Positions 35,428 to 44,179 of a stretch of DNA of 64,000 nucleotides are shown here, piece after piece. The DNA comes from Aliivibrio sifiae. Lineage in GTDB: Bacteria; Pseudomonadota; Gammaproteobacteria; Enterobacterales; Vibrionaceae. Location of the stretch: contig NZ_MSCO01000002.1 of the NCBI RefSeq assembly GCF_002954705.1, positions 298,496-362,495 on the forward strand. The letters are read 5' to 3'. A program made the translations under genes and the position numbers. A model generated the notes under the pieces. It ran no database searches and was not told the origin of the DNA. It saw only the letters and a program-made list of their open reading frames with translations. How positions within the stretch are numbered: position 1 is the stretch's first letter; each line of letters begins with the position of its first letter.

Positions 35428-36702
35428 ATGGCTAGTAATCAAATAGAGAGACCAGCATTGAAAGAGTCAGTGCTAATCGATAAGAAAAATCATAAGTCAA
35501 TGCGATGGATTGATGGCATGGCACGTAAAGTGTTATTGGATTATTTAGGAAAAATGACTCAAGCGTCACTAACAATAAACGATGAATTTGGACAAGTGGT
35601 TTTGGGAGACCCATTAGCCTATCTGAAAGCAGTCGTCGAGATCAATAACACCGAAGCGTATCGAAAAATTTTATTTGGTGGTGGCATTGGTGCGAGTGAG
35701 GCCTATGTCGCAGGTTGGTGGACAAGTCCAAATCTAACAAAGGTGATTCAAGTGTTAGGTCGTGAAGAAGGCGTACTTGATCGAGTAGAAAATAGCTTTA
35801 GTAAACTGGTTCAATTCTTTGATTTAATCAATCACAAACGCAATAAAAATACCAAAGAAGGGTCTAAAAAGAATATCTTAGCACATTACGATTTGGGCAA
35901 CGAAATGTATAAAACGTTTCTAGATAAAGAGATGCTATATTCAAGTGCTATCTATCCCAATGTTGATGCCAATTTGGAAGAAGCTCAGTTATTTAAATTA
36001 CACACCATCTGTGAGCGACTTGAACTAAAAGAAGGTGAAACCTTACTTGAAATCGGTACGGGCTGGGGAGCGTTAGCCATTTATGCAGCACAACATTATG
36101 GTGTTAATGTTACCACGACGACGATTTCTGATGCGCAATATGACTTTGCAGAACAAAGAGTAAAAGCCCTAGGCTTAGAAGACCGAATTACCCTTCTAAA
36201 GCAAGATTATCGAACACTTGAAGGTCAGTACGACAAATTGGTTTCGATAGAAATGATAGAAGCGGTGGGACACGAATACCTAAGCACTTTCTTTGATGTG
36301 TGCAGCCGACACCTTAAACCTGAAGGTAAAATGTTAATCCAAGCAATTACCATTGCAGATCAACGTTATGACCAATACCGTAAAAGCGTCGATTTTATTC
36401 AGCGATATATATTTCCTGGGGGCTGTTTGCCATCGGTTAGTGTTATGGCGAATAAAGTAGCTCAAAACACAGATATGGTGATTACTTCTCTACATGACAT
36501 CGGTTTAGATTATGCAAAAACATTACGTCATTGGTATGAACGTTTTGATGATGCAAACAGTGATTTAAAACAGATGGGTTATGGTGATGATTTTATCCGT
36601 TTATGGCAGTTCTACCTTTGTTACTGTGAAGGTGGTTTTTTAGAACGCAAAATAAGCACTGTGCATTTAGTGGCTGCAAAACCACAACATGGAGTGTGCT
36701 AG
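35428..36702 (+). CDS. cfa: Cyclopropane-fatty-acid-synthase-like SAM methyltransferase
   Basis: A 424-residue protein from ATG 35428 (AGGAG upstream). The SAM motif is LLEIGTGWGALAIYAA (about 207-222), and YIFPGGCLPS (327-336) is the membrane-lipid methyltransferase signature. Compared with E. coli Cfa, the Cys139 position is Ser173 (LYSSAI) and the His266 position is Gln305 (LIQAIT), both in the bicarbonate site; Glu278 and Tyr362 remain. It therefore methylates unsaturated phospholipid acyl chains, but the product may be methylated rather than cyclopropanated. It is embedded in the ChrR regulon. Confidence 0.88.
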   Translation: MASNQIERPALKESVLIDKKNHKSMRWIDGMARKVLLDYLGKMTQASLTINDEFGQVVLGDPLAYLKAVVEINNTEAYRKILFGGGIGASEAYVAGWWTSPNLTKVIQVLGREEGVLDRVENSFSKLVQFFDLINHKRNKNTKEGSKKNILAHYDLGNEMYKTFLDKEMLYSSAIYPNVDANLEEAQLFKLHTICERLELKEGETLLEIGTGWGALAIYAAQHYGVNVTTTTISDAQYDFAEQRVKALGLEDRITLLKQDYRTLEGQYDKLVSIEMIEAVGHEYLSTFFDVCSRHLKPEGKMLIQAITIADQRYDQYRKSVDFIQRYIFPGGCLPSVSVMANKVAQNTDMVITSLHDIGLDYAKTLRHWYERFDDANSDLKQMGYGDDFIRLWQFYLCYCEGGFLERKISTVHLVAAKPQHGVC

Positions 36703-36720
36703 TCGATTATTATTTGCATT

Positions 36721-36768
36721 ATACCAATCTAGATAAGTCAGCAAACAAGTACTTATTTAGGTTGGTAT
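36721..36768. repeat. Palindromic repeat, copy 2
   Basis: ATACCAATCTAGATAAGT (36721-36738) and ACTTATTTAGGTTGGTAT (36751-36768) form an 18-bp stem with two G-U pairs and a 12-base loop, between cfa and the DUF2878 gene. The outer arms match those of the 3524-3575 element. Confidence 0.6.
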
Positions 36769-36782
36769 TGTAGGAGGCTTCA

Positions 36783-37355
36783 ATGTCACGTTATTTCCCA
36801 CTTATTAATGCTATTTGGTTTCAATTGGTGTGGTTTTCTGTGATCCTTTATCAACAGCAAGCCGTTCCTTTCTTAGTCGTTTCAATATTACTTCATCTTT
36901 TAGTATCACCAACTCGAAAAATAGACTTTTATTTACTCATTTTCATTTCGATGTTAGGTGTCTTTGGTGATGTGCTACTGTCATTTACTGGCGTGTATCA
37001 ATTTCCGAATGATGCATTAATACCAGTGTGGCTTATTTTATTATGGTGTCATTTTGGTTTTGCTATTAATCACAGCTTAGGATGGCTATCTCGTTTCAAT
37101 CTTGGACTTATTGCTTTGCTTGGTGCGATTGCAGGCCCACTAAACTATTTAGCTGGTCATCGATTAGGCGCTGTTGATTTCTCATATTCATATCAAATCA
37201 CTTTATTTTCAATTGGAGTGATCTGGGTAGTCAATCTACCCGTATTTATTATTATTCAAAAGCGTTTAAGAGCAAGAATAAATAATGAGGGGAAGGGTCA
37301 TGAGAAGATTGATGAGTATACTCACCATAGTAATAAGCCTATTAACAATAAATAA
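36783..37355 (+). CDS. DUF2878 membrane protein
   Basis: A 190-residue protein with five or six hydrophobic segments, GVFGDVLLSFTGVYQFP and LLWCHFGFAINHSLGWL, typical of the DUF2878 family that accompanies DUF1365/cfa clusters. It is inner-membrane; the function is unknown. AGGAGG precedes the ATG. Its last 56 bases overlap the next gene in another frame. Confidence 0.82.
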   Translation: MSRYFPLINAIWFQLVWFSVILYQQQAVPFLVVSILLHLLVSPTRKIDFYLLIFISMLGVFGDVLLSFTGVYQFPNDALIPVWLILLWCHFGFAINHSLGWLSRFNLGLIALLGAIAGPLNYLAGHRLGAVDFSYSYQITLFSIGVIWVVNLPVFIIIQKRLRARINNEGKGHEKIDEYTHHSNKPINNK

Positions 37356-37806
37356 TGTGGCAGCCGCTCCATTACAAGGCTTACAAAGTAGCGGTAAATC
37401 AGAGCTGTCATGGTTCTTAATCTCAGTGTATGAAGCGCAGCTGTTTACTACTTCAGGCCAGTTTATCTATGGTCAATACCCACAAGCACTTGAGATTGAA
37501 TATTACCGTAATATCACTAAAGAAAATCTAATTAAAGCGACTAAAGATCAATGGGAAGAACAATCTATTAAGCATCCTGATTTAGATTCTTGGTTAGTTG
37601 AATTAGAACAAGTATTTCCTGATGTGAAACCTGAAGATAAGTTAGTTTTTAGCATTGATGAGATAGGGAATAATCAGTTTTTTCTAAATGATAAACCTAT
37701 TGGAAAAATAGCGAATAAAGACTTTTCTCAGCTTTTTCTTGATATTTGGGTCTCAGAAAAAACCACTTATCCAGATTTACGTCTTGAATTGATAGGAGAT
37801 AGATAA
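37300..37806 (+). CDS. Chalcone-isomerase-like periplasmic protein
   Basis: A 168-residue exported protein. The start at 37300 has GGGGAAGGG upstream; an ATG five codons earlier is in frame. A signal peptide ends near NVAAA. The mature part (GKSELSWFLISVYEAQLFT, ALEIEYYRNITKENLIKAT) matches the bacterial chalcone-isomerase-like (Chalcone_3) family, which is thought to bind fatty acids rather than flavonoids. That fits a lipid role for the operon. Confidence 0.8.
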   Translation: MRRLMSILTIVISLLTINNVAAAPLQGLQSSGKSELSWFLISVYEAQLFTTSGQFIYGQYPQALEIEYYRNITKENLIKATKDQWEEQSIKHPDLDSWLVELEQVFPDVKPEDKLVFSIDEIGNNQFFLNDKPIGKIANKDFSQLFLDIWVSEKTTYPDLRLELIGDR

Positions 37807-38324
37807 TGAAAAAGATAGTCCTATTTGTTTTTAGTATTCTATTAGTCGGTTGCTCTTCTCAAGACATTAATGATTATGCAGAGACAACGCCTGAATTTTC
37901 AATGAAGGCCTTTTTTCAAGGTGATTTAAAGGCCGAAGGGATAGTAAAGGACTTTAATGGCACTGTGATAAGAACGTTTACCGTTGATCTTCAGGCTAAC
38001 TGGAAGGCGGATACATTAACCTTAGACGAACAATTTCTATTTAATGACGGTGAAGAGCAAGAACGAACGTGGGTGATTCAAGATTTAGGTGATAACTCGT
38101 ACACAGGAACTGCCAGCGATATTCTTGATACAGCTTATGGGAAAAGTGCAGGGAATGCCCTTAACTGGAAATACTCGATGGTATTAAAGGTAGATGATTC
38201 AGAATATGAAGTTGAATTTGATGATTGGATTTATCTAATCTCAGATAGTGTTGTTATTAATCAAACCGAAATTTATAAATGGGGTATACAAGTAGGTGAA
38301 GTTGTACTTGTTATCCGAAAATAA
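37806..38324 (+). CDS. DUF3833 lipoprotein
   Basis: A 172-residue protein with a lipobox LVGC at the end of a short hydrophobic leader, so it is probably anchored to the outer or inner membrane. The body has FFQGDLKAEGIVKDFNGTVIRTF and a WVIQDLGDNSYTGTASDI segment, typical of DUF3833. The function is unknown. It overlaps the previous stop by one base and ends the operon before a bidirectional terminator. Confidence 0.83.
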   Translation: MKKIVLFVFSILLVGCSSQDINDYAETTPEFSMKAFFQGDLKAEGIVKDFNGTVIRTFTVDLQANWKADTLTLDEQFLFNDGEEQERTWVIQDLGDNSYTGTASDILDTAYGKSAGNALNWKYSMVLKVDDSEYEVEFDDWIYLISDSVVINQTEIYKWGIQVGEVVLVIRK

Positions 38325-38358
38325 GTAAAAACCTTGAAATGAAACATGCCGCTAAACC

Positions 38359-38407
38359 AAAACCACCCACTTTGATTCCCTCGTCGAAGTGAGTGGTTTT
38401 ATTTTTT
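38359..38407. terminator. Bidirectional terminator after the lipid operon
   Basis: AAAACCACCCACTT (38359-38372) and AAGTGAGTGGTTTT (38387-38400) form a 14-position stem with one mismatch, followed by a T-rich run; it separates convergent DUF3833 and ChaN genes. Confidence 0.85.
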
Positions 38408-38416
38408 ATGCGTTAA

Positions 38417-39364
38417 TTATTTACATACAAGGTCATTGTTACGATTTTTAATTGCTTTGTATGCTTTCATCATGTTTTCTTGTTTTACAAAGCGTTTCGG
38501 TGGGGCTAAAACTTCCAGTTGATAGTCAGAGCCGTCATTAGAGGCTTTTTCTATTGGTGAGATAACCACAACATTAAGCTTTGGGTTTAATTTGACTATT
38601 TGTGCCGCTGTCCCTAGACCATTCTCAATATGAAACTTTCCTGCAATGTGCATAATTTGAGAACTAGGATGGTCACTTATGTAATTGACGATACTTTCCG
38701 CCATTGTGGCATCCCATGTCATTTGAGCAGCAAATTGTTTTTGAGTTTGTTCTTCATCGCCATGGTGCATAGAAGCTAAGAATTTAGACTTATAAGGAGA
38801 GTCCGTAAGGTCAATGTTTTCAGCTAGCCATGATTTTTCATCTATATCGAGTTTATCTACATAACTAATGCCTTGTTGACCAATGCATTTTACGATTGGC
38901 TTTGGGGCGTTTGCAGCGATAACATCGCGTCCTTCAGCTTTTGCGATTTCAACTAATGGACGATAGTCACTTTCATAATTAGGCCACGCTTTCGCGTCAG
39001 ATATTAACGTTTGTTCGCCAATTTTTCCTGACAAATAATCATCAACAACTGTTTGTTTATTACGACTGAACTGCTCCATAGATAACGCTAATTTAGGGTT
39101 TGTTGCAGAGAGCTCTTTAAATAAATCGGTTTGAAAGCGATGGATAGCGGCATGAGTGTGCCACTCACCAACCAGAATAACATCAGCTTTTATTATCTCA
39201 TTAGGTAAGGTTGAAAGAGATAAAGGCAAGCCTGTTGGTGATAGTAATTGATAATCATAGAAACTGGTGATAGCTTGGAAAGGTGTCGATGTCGATTGAA
39301 TTTGTTGACTGCAACCTGACAACAAAAGAACAGAAGCAAGAGAAAATAAAACCGTGGATTTCAT
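38417..39364 (-). CDS. ChaN-family haem-binding lipoprotein
   Basis: A 315-residue protein with a lipobox LSGC after a hydrophobic leader. The ChaN/DUF399 motifs are VILVGEWHTHAAIHRFQ, ALSMEQFSR and the C-terminal HIAGKFHIENGLG. Relatives bind haem, for instance Campylobacter ChaN. A strong Fur box (39424-39442) lies 60 bp upstream, supporting a role in iron or haem acquisition rather than in the ECF regulon that surrounds it. Confidence 0.86.
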   Translation of the reverse strand: MKSTVLFSLASVLLLSGCSQQIQSTSTPFQAITSFYDYQLLSPTGLPLSLSTLPNEIIKADVILVGEWHTHAAIHRFQTDLFKELSATNPKLALSMEQFSRNKQTVVDDYLSGKIGEQTLISDAKAWPNYESDYRPLVEIAKAEGRDVIAANAPKPIVKCIGQQGISYVDKLDIDEKSWLAENIDLTDSPYKSKFLASMHHGDEEQTQKQFAAQMTWDATMAESIVNYISDHPSSQIMHIAGKFHIENGLGTAAQIVKLNPKLNVVVISPIEKASNDGSDYQLEVLAPPKRFVKQENMMKAYKAIKNRNNDLVCK

Positions 39365-39423
39365 AATAGAGATTCAGTAGAGAACAGTCCTATAGAGTAG
39401 GATAAAACGAGAGATAATTCAAT

Positions 39424-39442
39424 CTTAATAATAATCATTACC
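39424..39442. promoter_or_regulatory. Fur box between ChaN and a small gene
   Basis: The 19 bases match the classical Fur consensus at 15 positions by hand count. It can act on the divergent ChaN gene and perhaps on the small gene at 39546, whose TATAAT lies at 39508-39513. Confidence 0.75.
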
Positions 39443-39545
39443 ATTTGTAGTGGTGCGATTTGAATAGGATTTTGTATATCTGTCACAGTATTGCAATTCA
39501 AGACTCGTATAATCGGGCTCTTGGAACTCACATAAGGATATTAAT

Positions 39546-39683
39546 ATGAGTGCAGACTACCTTGATAAAACTAGGTATCATGAAGAGTTGGAATTAGAGT
39601 GGCTAGACGCAATTGAAACGGGTCTATACTTCCATAACTCAATAGAGGTTGAGAGTGGTTCTGACACTACCCTCAACGATTAA
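39546..39683 (+). CDS. Small acidic protein, 45 residues
   Basis: An ORF of 45 residues ([20 protein letters not shown] to SGSDTTLND) has AAGGA at ideal spacing (39534-39538) and a TATAAT at 39508-39513. It is acidic, has no cysteine or membrane segment, and includes an [18 protein letters not shown] helix-like stretch. The gene's last bases fold into a GTTGAG...CTCAAC hairpin. It lies between the divergent ChaN gene and the convergent PhoD-like gene. No family was recognised. Confidence 0.55.
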   Translation: MSADYLDKTRYHEELELEWLDAIETGLYFHNSIEVESGSDTTLND

Positions 39684-39722
39684 TGTTTTCAGTTCTTACT
39701 ATTTTTAATAGTACAAAGTGAT

Positions 39723-41606
39723 TCAGTCACTTGATTTAGGCAAGAAGGAAATAGATTCTCCTTCCGCGGTTAAAATCGAAATCTGCTCCGGCTTGCCTTT
39801 TTCATCCAACCTTAATTCCCCAATTGAGCTTTTATTAATTAGTTTATCGTTATTTGTGACCGATGGATCTCGTTTGGTAACTAATAAATTCTTACGCTTT
39901 GTAAACCAGTTTAATGGAGAGTGTGGGCTATAGAGTACTCTGTCCATAAAATCACAAAAACGAAGTAAGACATTAGGAAACTCGTTTTTAAACCCACTAC
40001 AAGTAATTTGGTAGATATCAGGGCTTGATTTACTGTGACGCAATTTAATATCATAGGCGAAAGAATAATGCACATCACCAGATAGAATGACAAAGTTTTG
40101 TGGTGTTTTAGGGTGAGTAAGAATACTCAATAATGTATTCGCTGAGCCTGGGTGAGCCATCCAGTTTTCTGCATCAATCACTAACGGTTGTCCTAACATA
40201 GTCATTGTTTTTTGCAGGGCTTCAATAAATTTAACCCCAAAAATAGGCGCAGCAGAGATGATGATGATCGCTTCTTGTCCAATAAGCTCATGCTGAAAAT
40301 CAAGCATTGCCTCCCAATCCATCAAACCTGATGGTTTATTAGTATTGGATTCAGAACGCCAACGACGAGTTCGAGTGTCTAACACCACGATTTTAGGCGT
40401 CGTATGGATAGAGTAATGCCACTGTTCAAATCGAGTTAACTGCCTGATAAGTTGTATATGTTTATCATGAGTGTAGTCGCTAAAGAGCTGACGGAAACCA
40501 TCTAAAAATTCATTATCAAATTGCTCAGGATTATTTCCCCAGCCCTGACACAGAAAGTAGCCCATTAAGCCATTGCCAATAACTTGAGCTGCGAGTGGAT
40601 GCCCATTAACGGCATTCTCCCAGCCAATGGTTAAATTCCAATCATCAGTGATGTCGTGGTCATCAAAGATCATGTAAGTCGGTATATGCGCAAACAGTTG
40701 TTGGACGTCATTCAACCCTTGCACAAATTGGTCAATAATGATTTTTTCTGTTTTCCAGCAAGCGTGCCATTTTTTATCTAATTTGTTATCAGGATCAGGA
40801 AGTGACGCGGGCAGACTTACACATTCCCACAATGCAGGCGACCAAACTAATAAATACATGACGAAGAATTCGGCACAGGTGATTAGATGATTTTCGTGCT
40901 CACTGGAGCTAAAAATGGGACGAGACTTATATAGATTCCATCGAGAAAGAAAATTAGTATTATCAACATAGTGCGGCAAAAGCTTATCACGCTGATAAAG
41001 GTTATGTTGATGGGCGTAAAGCGAAGTACTTGTTGGGATAGCTGTATCAGGAAGCGATTCTTCAAATAACTCTAATTGAGGAATGATTTGCTGAATCGCC
41101 ATTAACATCGGTCCTGCGACATCATCTGCATAGATTTGGTCACCACTCATCATTAATAGTGAAGCTCTCTCTTCAAGCGCTTGTGTTTTCAATTGTTGAT
41201 TGGCGATGACTAAGCTGTCTTTGCTAGGATAATGAGGATTACGGCATGAACCATGTAAGACATAATCAGCTTTCTCTTTAATGATGAATGAAAAGAGAGA
41301 TTCATTAGAATAAAGCGTATTAGGTAACAAACCAGATAATGTGCCATGTTGAGTTATTATATCGTATTCGAGCGCTTGATTTACCGGAAACTCCGCTTGG
41401 CATTGCAGTAGATATACCCAAGCATGGTGACCGATTTGAATGCATTGTTTATCTGTGATCATAAACTCAAGTGAGTTATCTGCCCATTGAATTAGGGCAT
41501 GACCTTCGAGGCGTTCTGAAGTCGTTAGCCATAATTTGACTTCAGTCGCACTCGATTTTCTAATAATAGGCCCAGCAAGAACTAACGGTAGTGATTTAGA
41601 CATCAA
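39723..41606 (-). CDS. PhoD-like metallophosphatase superfamily protein
   Basis: A 627-residue PhoD-type protein without an obvious signal peptide, so probably cytoplasmic. Motifs: HGSCRNPHYPSKDS, LLMMSGDQIYADDV for metal binding, MIFDDHDITDDW, and the distal LSGDVHYSFAYDI. The N-terminal 100 residues look like the usual immunoglobulin-like domain. The substrate is unknown. It lies 49 bp after the photolyase gene and is probably the last member of its operon. Confidence 0.85.
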   Translation of the reverse strand: MMSKSLPLVLAGPIIRKSSATEVKLWLTTSERLEGHALIQWADNSLEFMITDKQCIQIGHHAWVYLLQCQAEFPVNQALEYDIITQHGTLSGLLPNTLYSNESLFSFIIKEKADYVLHGSCRNPHYPSKDSLVIANQQLKTQALEERASLLMMSGDQIYADDVAGPMLMAIQQIIPQLELFEESLPDTAIPTSTSLYAHQHNLYQRDKLLPHYVDNTNFLSRWNLYKSRPIFSSSEHENHLITCAEFFVMYLLVWSPALWECVSLPASLPDPDNKLDKKWHACWKTEKIIIDQFVQGLNDVQQLFAHIPTYMIFDDHDITDDWNLTIGWENAVNGHPLAAQVIGNGLMGYFLCQGWGNNPEQFDNEFLDGFRQLFSDYTHDKHIQLIRQLTRFEQWHYSIHTTPKIVVLDTRTRRWRSESNTNKPSGLMDWEAMLDFQHELIGQEAIIIISAAPIFGVKFIEALQKTMTMLGQPLVIDAENWMAHPGSANTLLSILTHPKTPQNFVILSGDVHYSFAYDIKLRHSKSSPDIYQITCSGFKNEFPNVLLRFCDFMDRVLYSPHSPLNWFTKRKNLLVTKRDPSVTNNDKLINKSSIGELRLDEKGKPEQISILTAEGESISFLPKSSD

Positions 41607-41655
41607 TTAATACAACTCTTTATAACAGATGAGACCATCATAATACTTGCTATGG

Positions 41656-43095
41656 CTAACTTGCAATATCCTGAGCTTTGGCTTGCTTATAGATATCTAA
41701 TGTCTTTAATCGTTGTACTGCATGCTCAATAATAGGCTCTACATAATTATCCGGTTTTAATAGCGGCTTGTTATTGGGTTGATGCAATAGCTTTCCTGTT
41801 AGTTCCGTTAACTCTGGTAGCCAATGTTTAATAAAAACACCATTATTATCAAACCGTTCGCTTTGTGTTGTGGGGTTAAATATGCGGAAGTAAGGCGTAC
41901 TATCGCAGCCTACCGATGCGCACCATTGCCAACCTCCATTATTTGATGCAAAGTCACCATCAATAAGTTTTGACATAAAGTACTGCTCGCCCCAACGCCA
42001 ATCAATGTGTAAGTCTTTGACTAAAAAACTGGCAGTGATCATTCGCAGGCGATTATGCATCCAACCGGTATTGTTGAGTTGCTTCATTGCAGCATCCACA
42101 ATAGGAAACCCAGTTTCGCCATTACACCATTGCTCAAACTTATCGCTGTCGTTATTCCATTGAATGTATTTGTCAAAACTCAAAAAAGCGTGGTTTTTAG
42201 ACAACAATGGATAAAAGTAAAGTAGATGAGTGTAGAACTCTCGCCATATTAATTCATCAAGCCAGATCTCTTGTCCCTGAGTTAGTTGATTATTCGCTTC
42301 TAGGTGTAATCGTAAAATACATTGCTTTGCTGAAATTGCACCAATAGCCAGATAAGGAGAAAGTTGACTTGTCCCTTCAATTGCTGGGTAATCTCGTTGG
42401 TCATTATATTGTTGTGATTTTTCACGACAAAATTGACGCATGGTATTAACTATTGTTTTATTTGATACAGGCCATGCTTTACTTTCATTACTGATAGAGT
42501 TGGTAAATTCGTGTGCATTATAACTTTTCAATGAGTCGAGTTGCGGACTCGATAGTTCAACTGAAGCGGTCACTTTTTCAATGGTTGGAAAGTGTTGATA
42601 AAAGTACTCTCTCCACGCTTTTTTAAAGGGTGTAAAAACCTTGTAGGGCTGGTGGGTTTTATTCAATACTTTTCCAACTTCTACAGCACATTTTGCGTCG
42701 TAAAAAGCACATTGAACATCAGATAGTTGTGCTGCAACATCGGCATCTCTGCTTAATTCATCTGCTTCATATTCTTTATTGGCAAATAGATGTGATATAC
42801 CAAGATCGTTACACAATGTGTGAAGCTGTAGTGGTACATCTTTAAACCAAGGACAGGATAACACCAGTAGTGGAATATCTAGTGCGTGCAGCTCTTTTTT
42901 AAGTTCAAGCAAACGCCTCTTTATCAGATCGATTTGAATTGACGCTTTATTGTGTTGTTGCCATTGAGATTCACTGGCAACAAAGATGGCGACAGTAGGC
43001 GCTTGATTAGCAAGAACGGCAGATAACGCTGGGTTATCCGCCAATCTTAAATCGGTACGAAACCAAACGCATTGCATGGTTGGTTTATAATCCAT
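41656..43095 (-). CDS. phrB: Deoxyribodipyrimidine photolyase (class I CPD)
   Basis: A 479-residue flavoprotein close to E. coli PhrB (472). The N-terminal antenna domain begins VWFRTDLRLADNPAL; the FAD domain has LDELIWREFYTHLLY, MHNRLRMITASFLVKDL, WRWGEQYFMSKLIDGDFASN and NGGWQWCASVGCD. It repairs UV cyclobutane dimers with blue light. It overlaps the DUF523 gene by 11 bases, so it is likely made from the ECF-type promoter upstream of that gene. Confidence 0.94.
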   Translation of the reverse strand: MDYKPTMQCVWFRTDLRLADNPALSAVLANQAPTVAIFVASESQWQQHNKASIQIDLIKRRLLELKKELHALDIPLLVLSCPWFKDVPLQLHTLCNDLGISHLFANKEYEADELSRDADVAAQLSDVQCAFYDAKCAVEVGKVLNKTHQPYKVFTPFKKAWREYFYQHFPTIEKVTASVELSSPQLDSLKSYNAHEFTNSISNESKAWPVSNKTIVNTMRQFCREKSQQYNDQRDYPAIEGTSQLSPYLAIGAISAKQCILRLHLEANNQLTQGQEIWLDELIWREFYTHLLYFYPLLSKNHAFLSFDKYIQWNNDSDKFEQWCNGETGFPIVDAAMKQLNNTGWMHNRLRMITASFLVKDLHIDWRWGEQYFMSKLIDGDFASNNGGWQWCASVGCDSTPYFRIFNPTTQSERFDNNGVFIKHWLPELTELTGKLLHQPNNKPLLKPDNYVEPIIEHAVQRLKTLDIYKQAKAQDIAS

Positions 43096-44029
43096 AGCGT
43101 AATCTCAATTCTTGAGGATATGGATTAAGGAAAGATTGCTTTGCTAAATACTCATTTGTATGAATACCTAAATGGTGTTTAATTAAGGTAATTGGTGAAA
43201 GCAAAGGCAATAGCCCTTGATTGTAATCTTGGATTATTTGAGCAAGCTCTTGTTTTTGTGGTGACTCAAGTTCTTTTTTGAAATATCCCTGAAGATGCAT
43301 TAATACATTCGTATTGTTTTTACGAGACGCTCGTATCGTCATGGTCTGCATTAACTGTGTACGATAAATAGCAAAAAACTCATTAATGTCATATTCCGCC
43401 ACTTTCGCAACCAATTTACCTAAGTTTTTGTATCCAACGGTGGAGTGTGACATCAGGGTATATTTATAACGAGAATGGAAGGCAATGATTTTACCTGCTG
43501 TAGGCTCTCCATCCATAGATTTATATAGATCATTTAAACAAAATACGCGAGTAATGAAGTTTTCTTTAAGGACGGGATCAGTCAGTCGTCCATCTTCCTC
43601 TACTGGCAGCCACGGCATTTCTTTCATCAAAATTTGAGTATAAAGACCGACGCCATTTTTTTTTGCATTATTTTTGCTATATACCTTAACTCGCTCCATA
43701 CCGCAGCTTGGAGAATTAGCACATACGATGTAGCCACACATCTCAGTTTCTTTTAGACGATCGACGGTTTTTTGAGAGAACTCGATCATTGAATCTGTGT
43801 AGTCTAGAGATGCGTCTTTTGAATCAACAAGGGCTATTCTTTCTTCATTTGTGATTAAACGTATCGTTGGTCTTGGTACAGACATACCGCTGCCAACTTC
43901 TGGACAAATAGGAACATAAGTAAAGTACGGGGCAAGGACTTTAGAAGCGAATTTATTACTTTTGTGCCCACCATCAAAACGAACACTTTCACCGTTAACA
44001 CAGGAACTTATACCAACTTTAATATCCAT
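43085..44029 (-). CDS. DUF523 and DUF1722 two-domain protein (YbgA-like)
   Basis: A 314-residue protein from ATG 44029, with GGAGAG six bases upstream; an ATG 11 codons earlier is less likely. The N-terminal DUF523 part has GISSCVNGESVRFDGG and ANSPSCGMERVK, with cysteines that may hold a metal cluster. The C-terminal DUF1722 (YbgA-like) part has FHSRYKYTLMSHSTVGYKNL. It is very often next to photolyase genes and is thought to help DNA repair or flavin chemistry, but the function is unproven. Confidence 0.88.
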   Translation of the reverse strand: MDIKVGISSCVNGESVRFDGGHKSNKFASKVLAPYFTYVPICPEVGSGMSVPRPTIRLITNEERIALVDSKDASLDYTDSMIEFSQKTVDRLKETEMCGYIVCANSPSCGMERVKVYSKNNAKKNGVGLYTQILMKEMPWLPVEEDGRLTDPVLKENFITRVFCLNDLYKSMDGEPTAGKIIAFHSRYKYTLMSHSTVGYKNLGKLVAKVAEYDINEFFAIYRTQLMQTMTIRASRKNNTNVLMHLQGYFKKELESPQKQELAQIIQDYNQGLLPLLSPITLIKHHLGIHTNEYLAKQSFLNPYPQELRLRYGL

Positions 44030-44070
44030 GATTGACTCTCCATTGCTTATTTTTATTATCAATGAGTAAT

Positions 44071-44098
44071 TAAACGAATTAACTCTCTATTTGGATCA
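44071..44098 (-). promoter_or_regulatory. ECF sigma promoter for the photolyase operon
   Basis: On the minus strand, TGATCC (44098-44093), 16 bases, CGTTTA (44076-44071). It lies 42 bp before the DUF523 ATG and has the same spacing as the other three sites, tying photorepair to the ChrR-controlled sigma. Confidence 0.7.
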
Positions 44099-44179
44099 CT
44101 TCAGCTTGACTCTTTTTTTGTAGTCGAGCAAACTAACTGTAAACATATTGTGACACCTATCTTAGTTAAGGAAGCTTCT

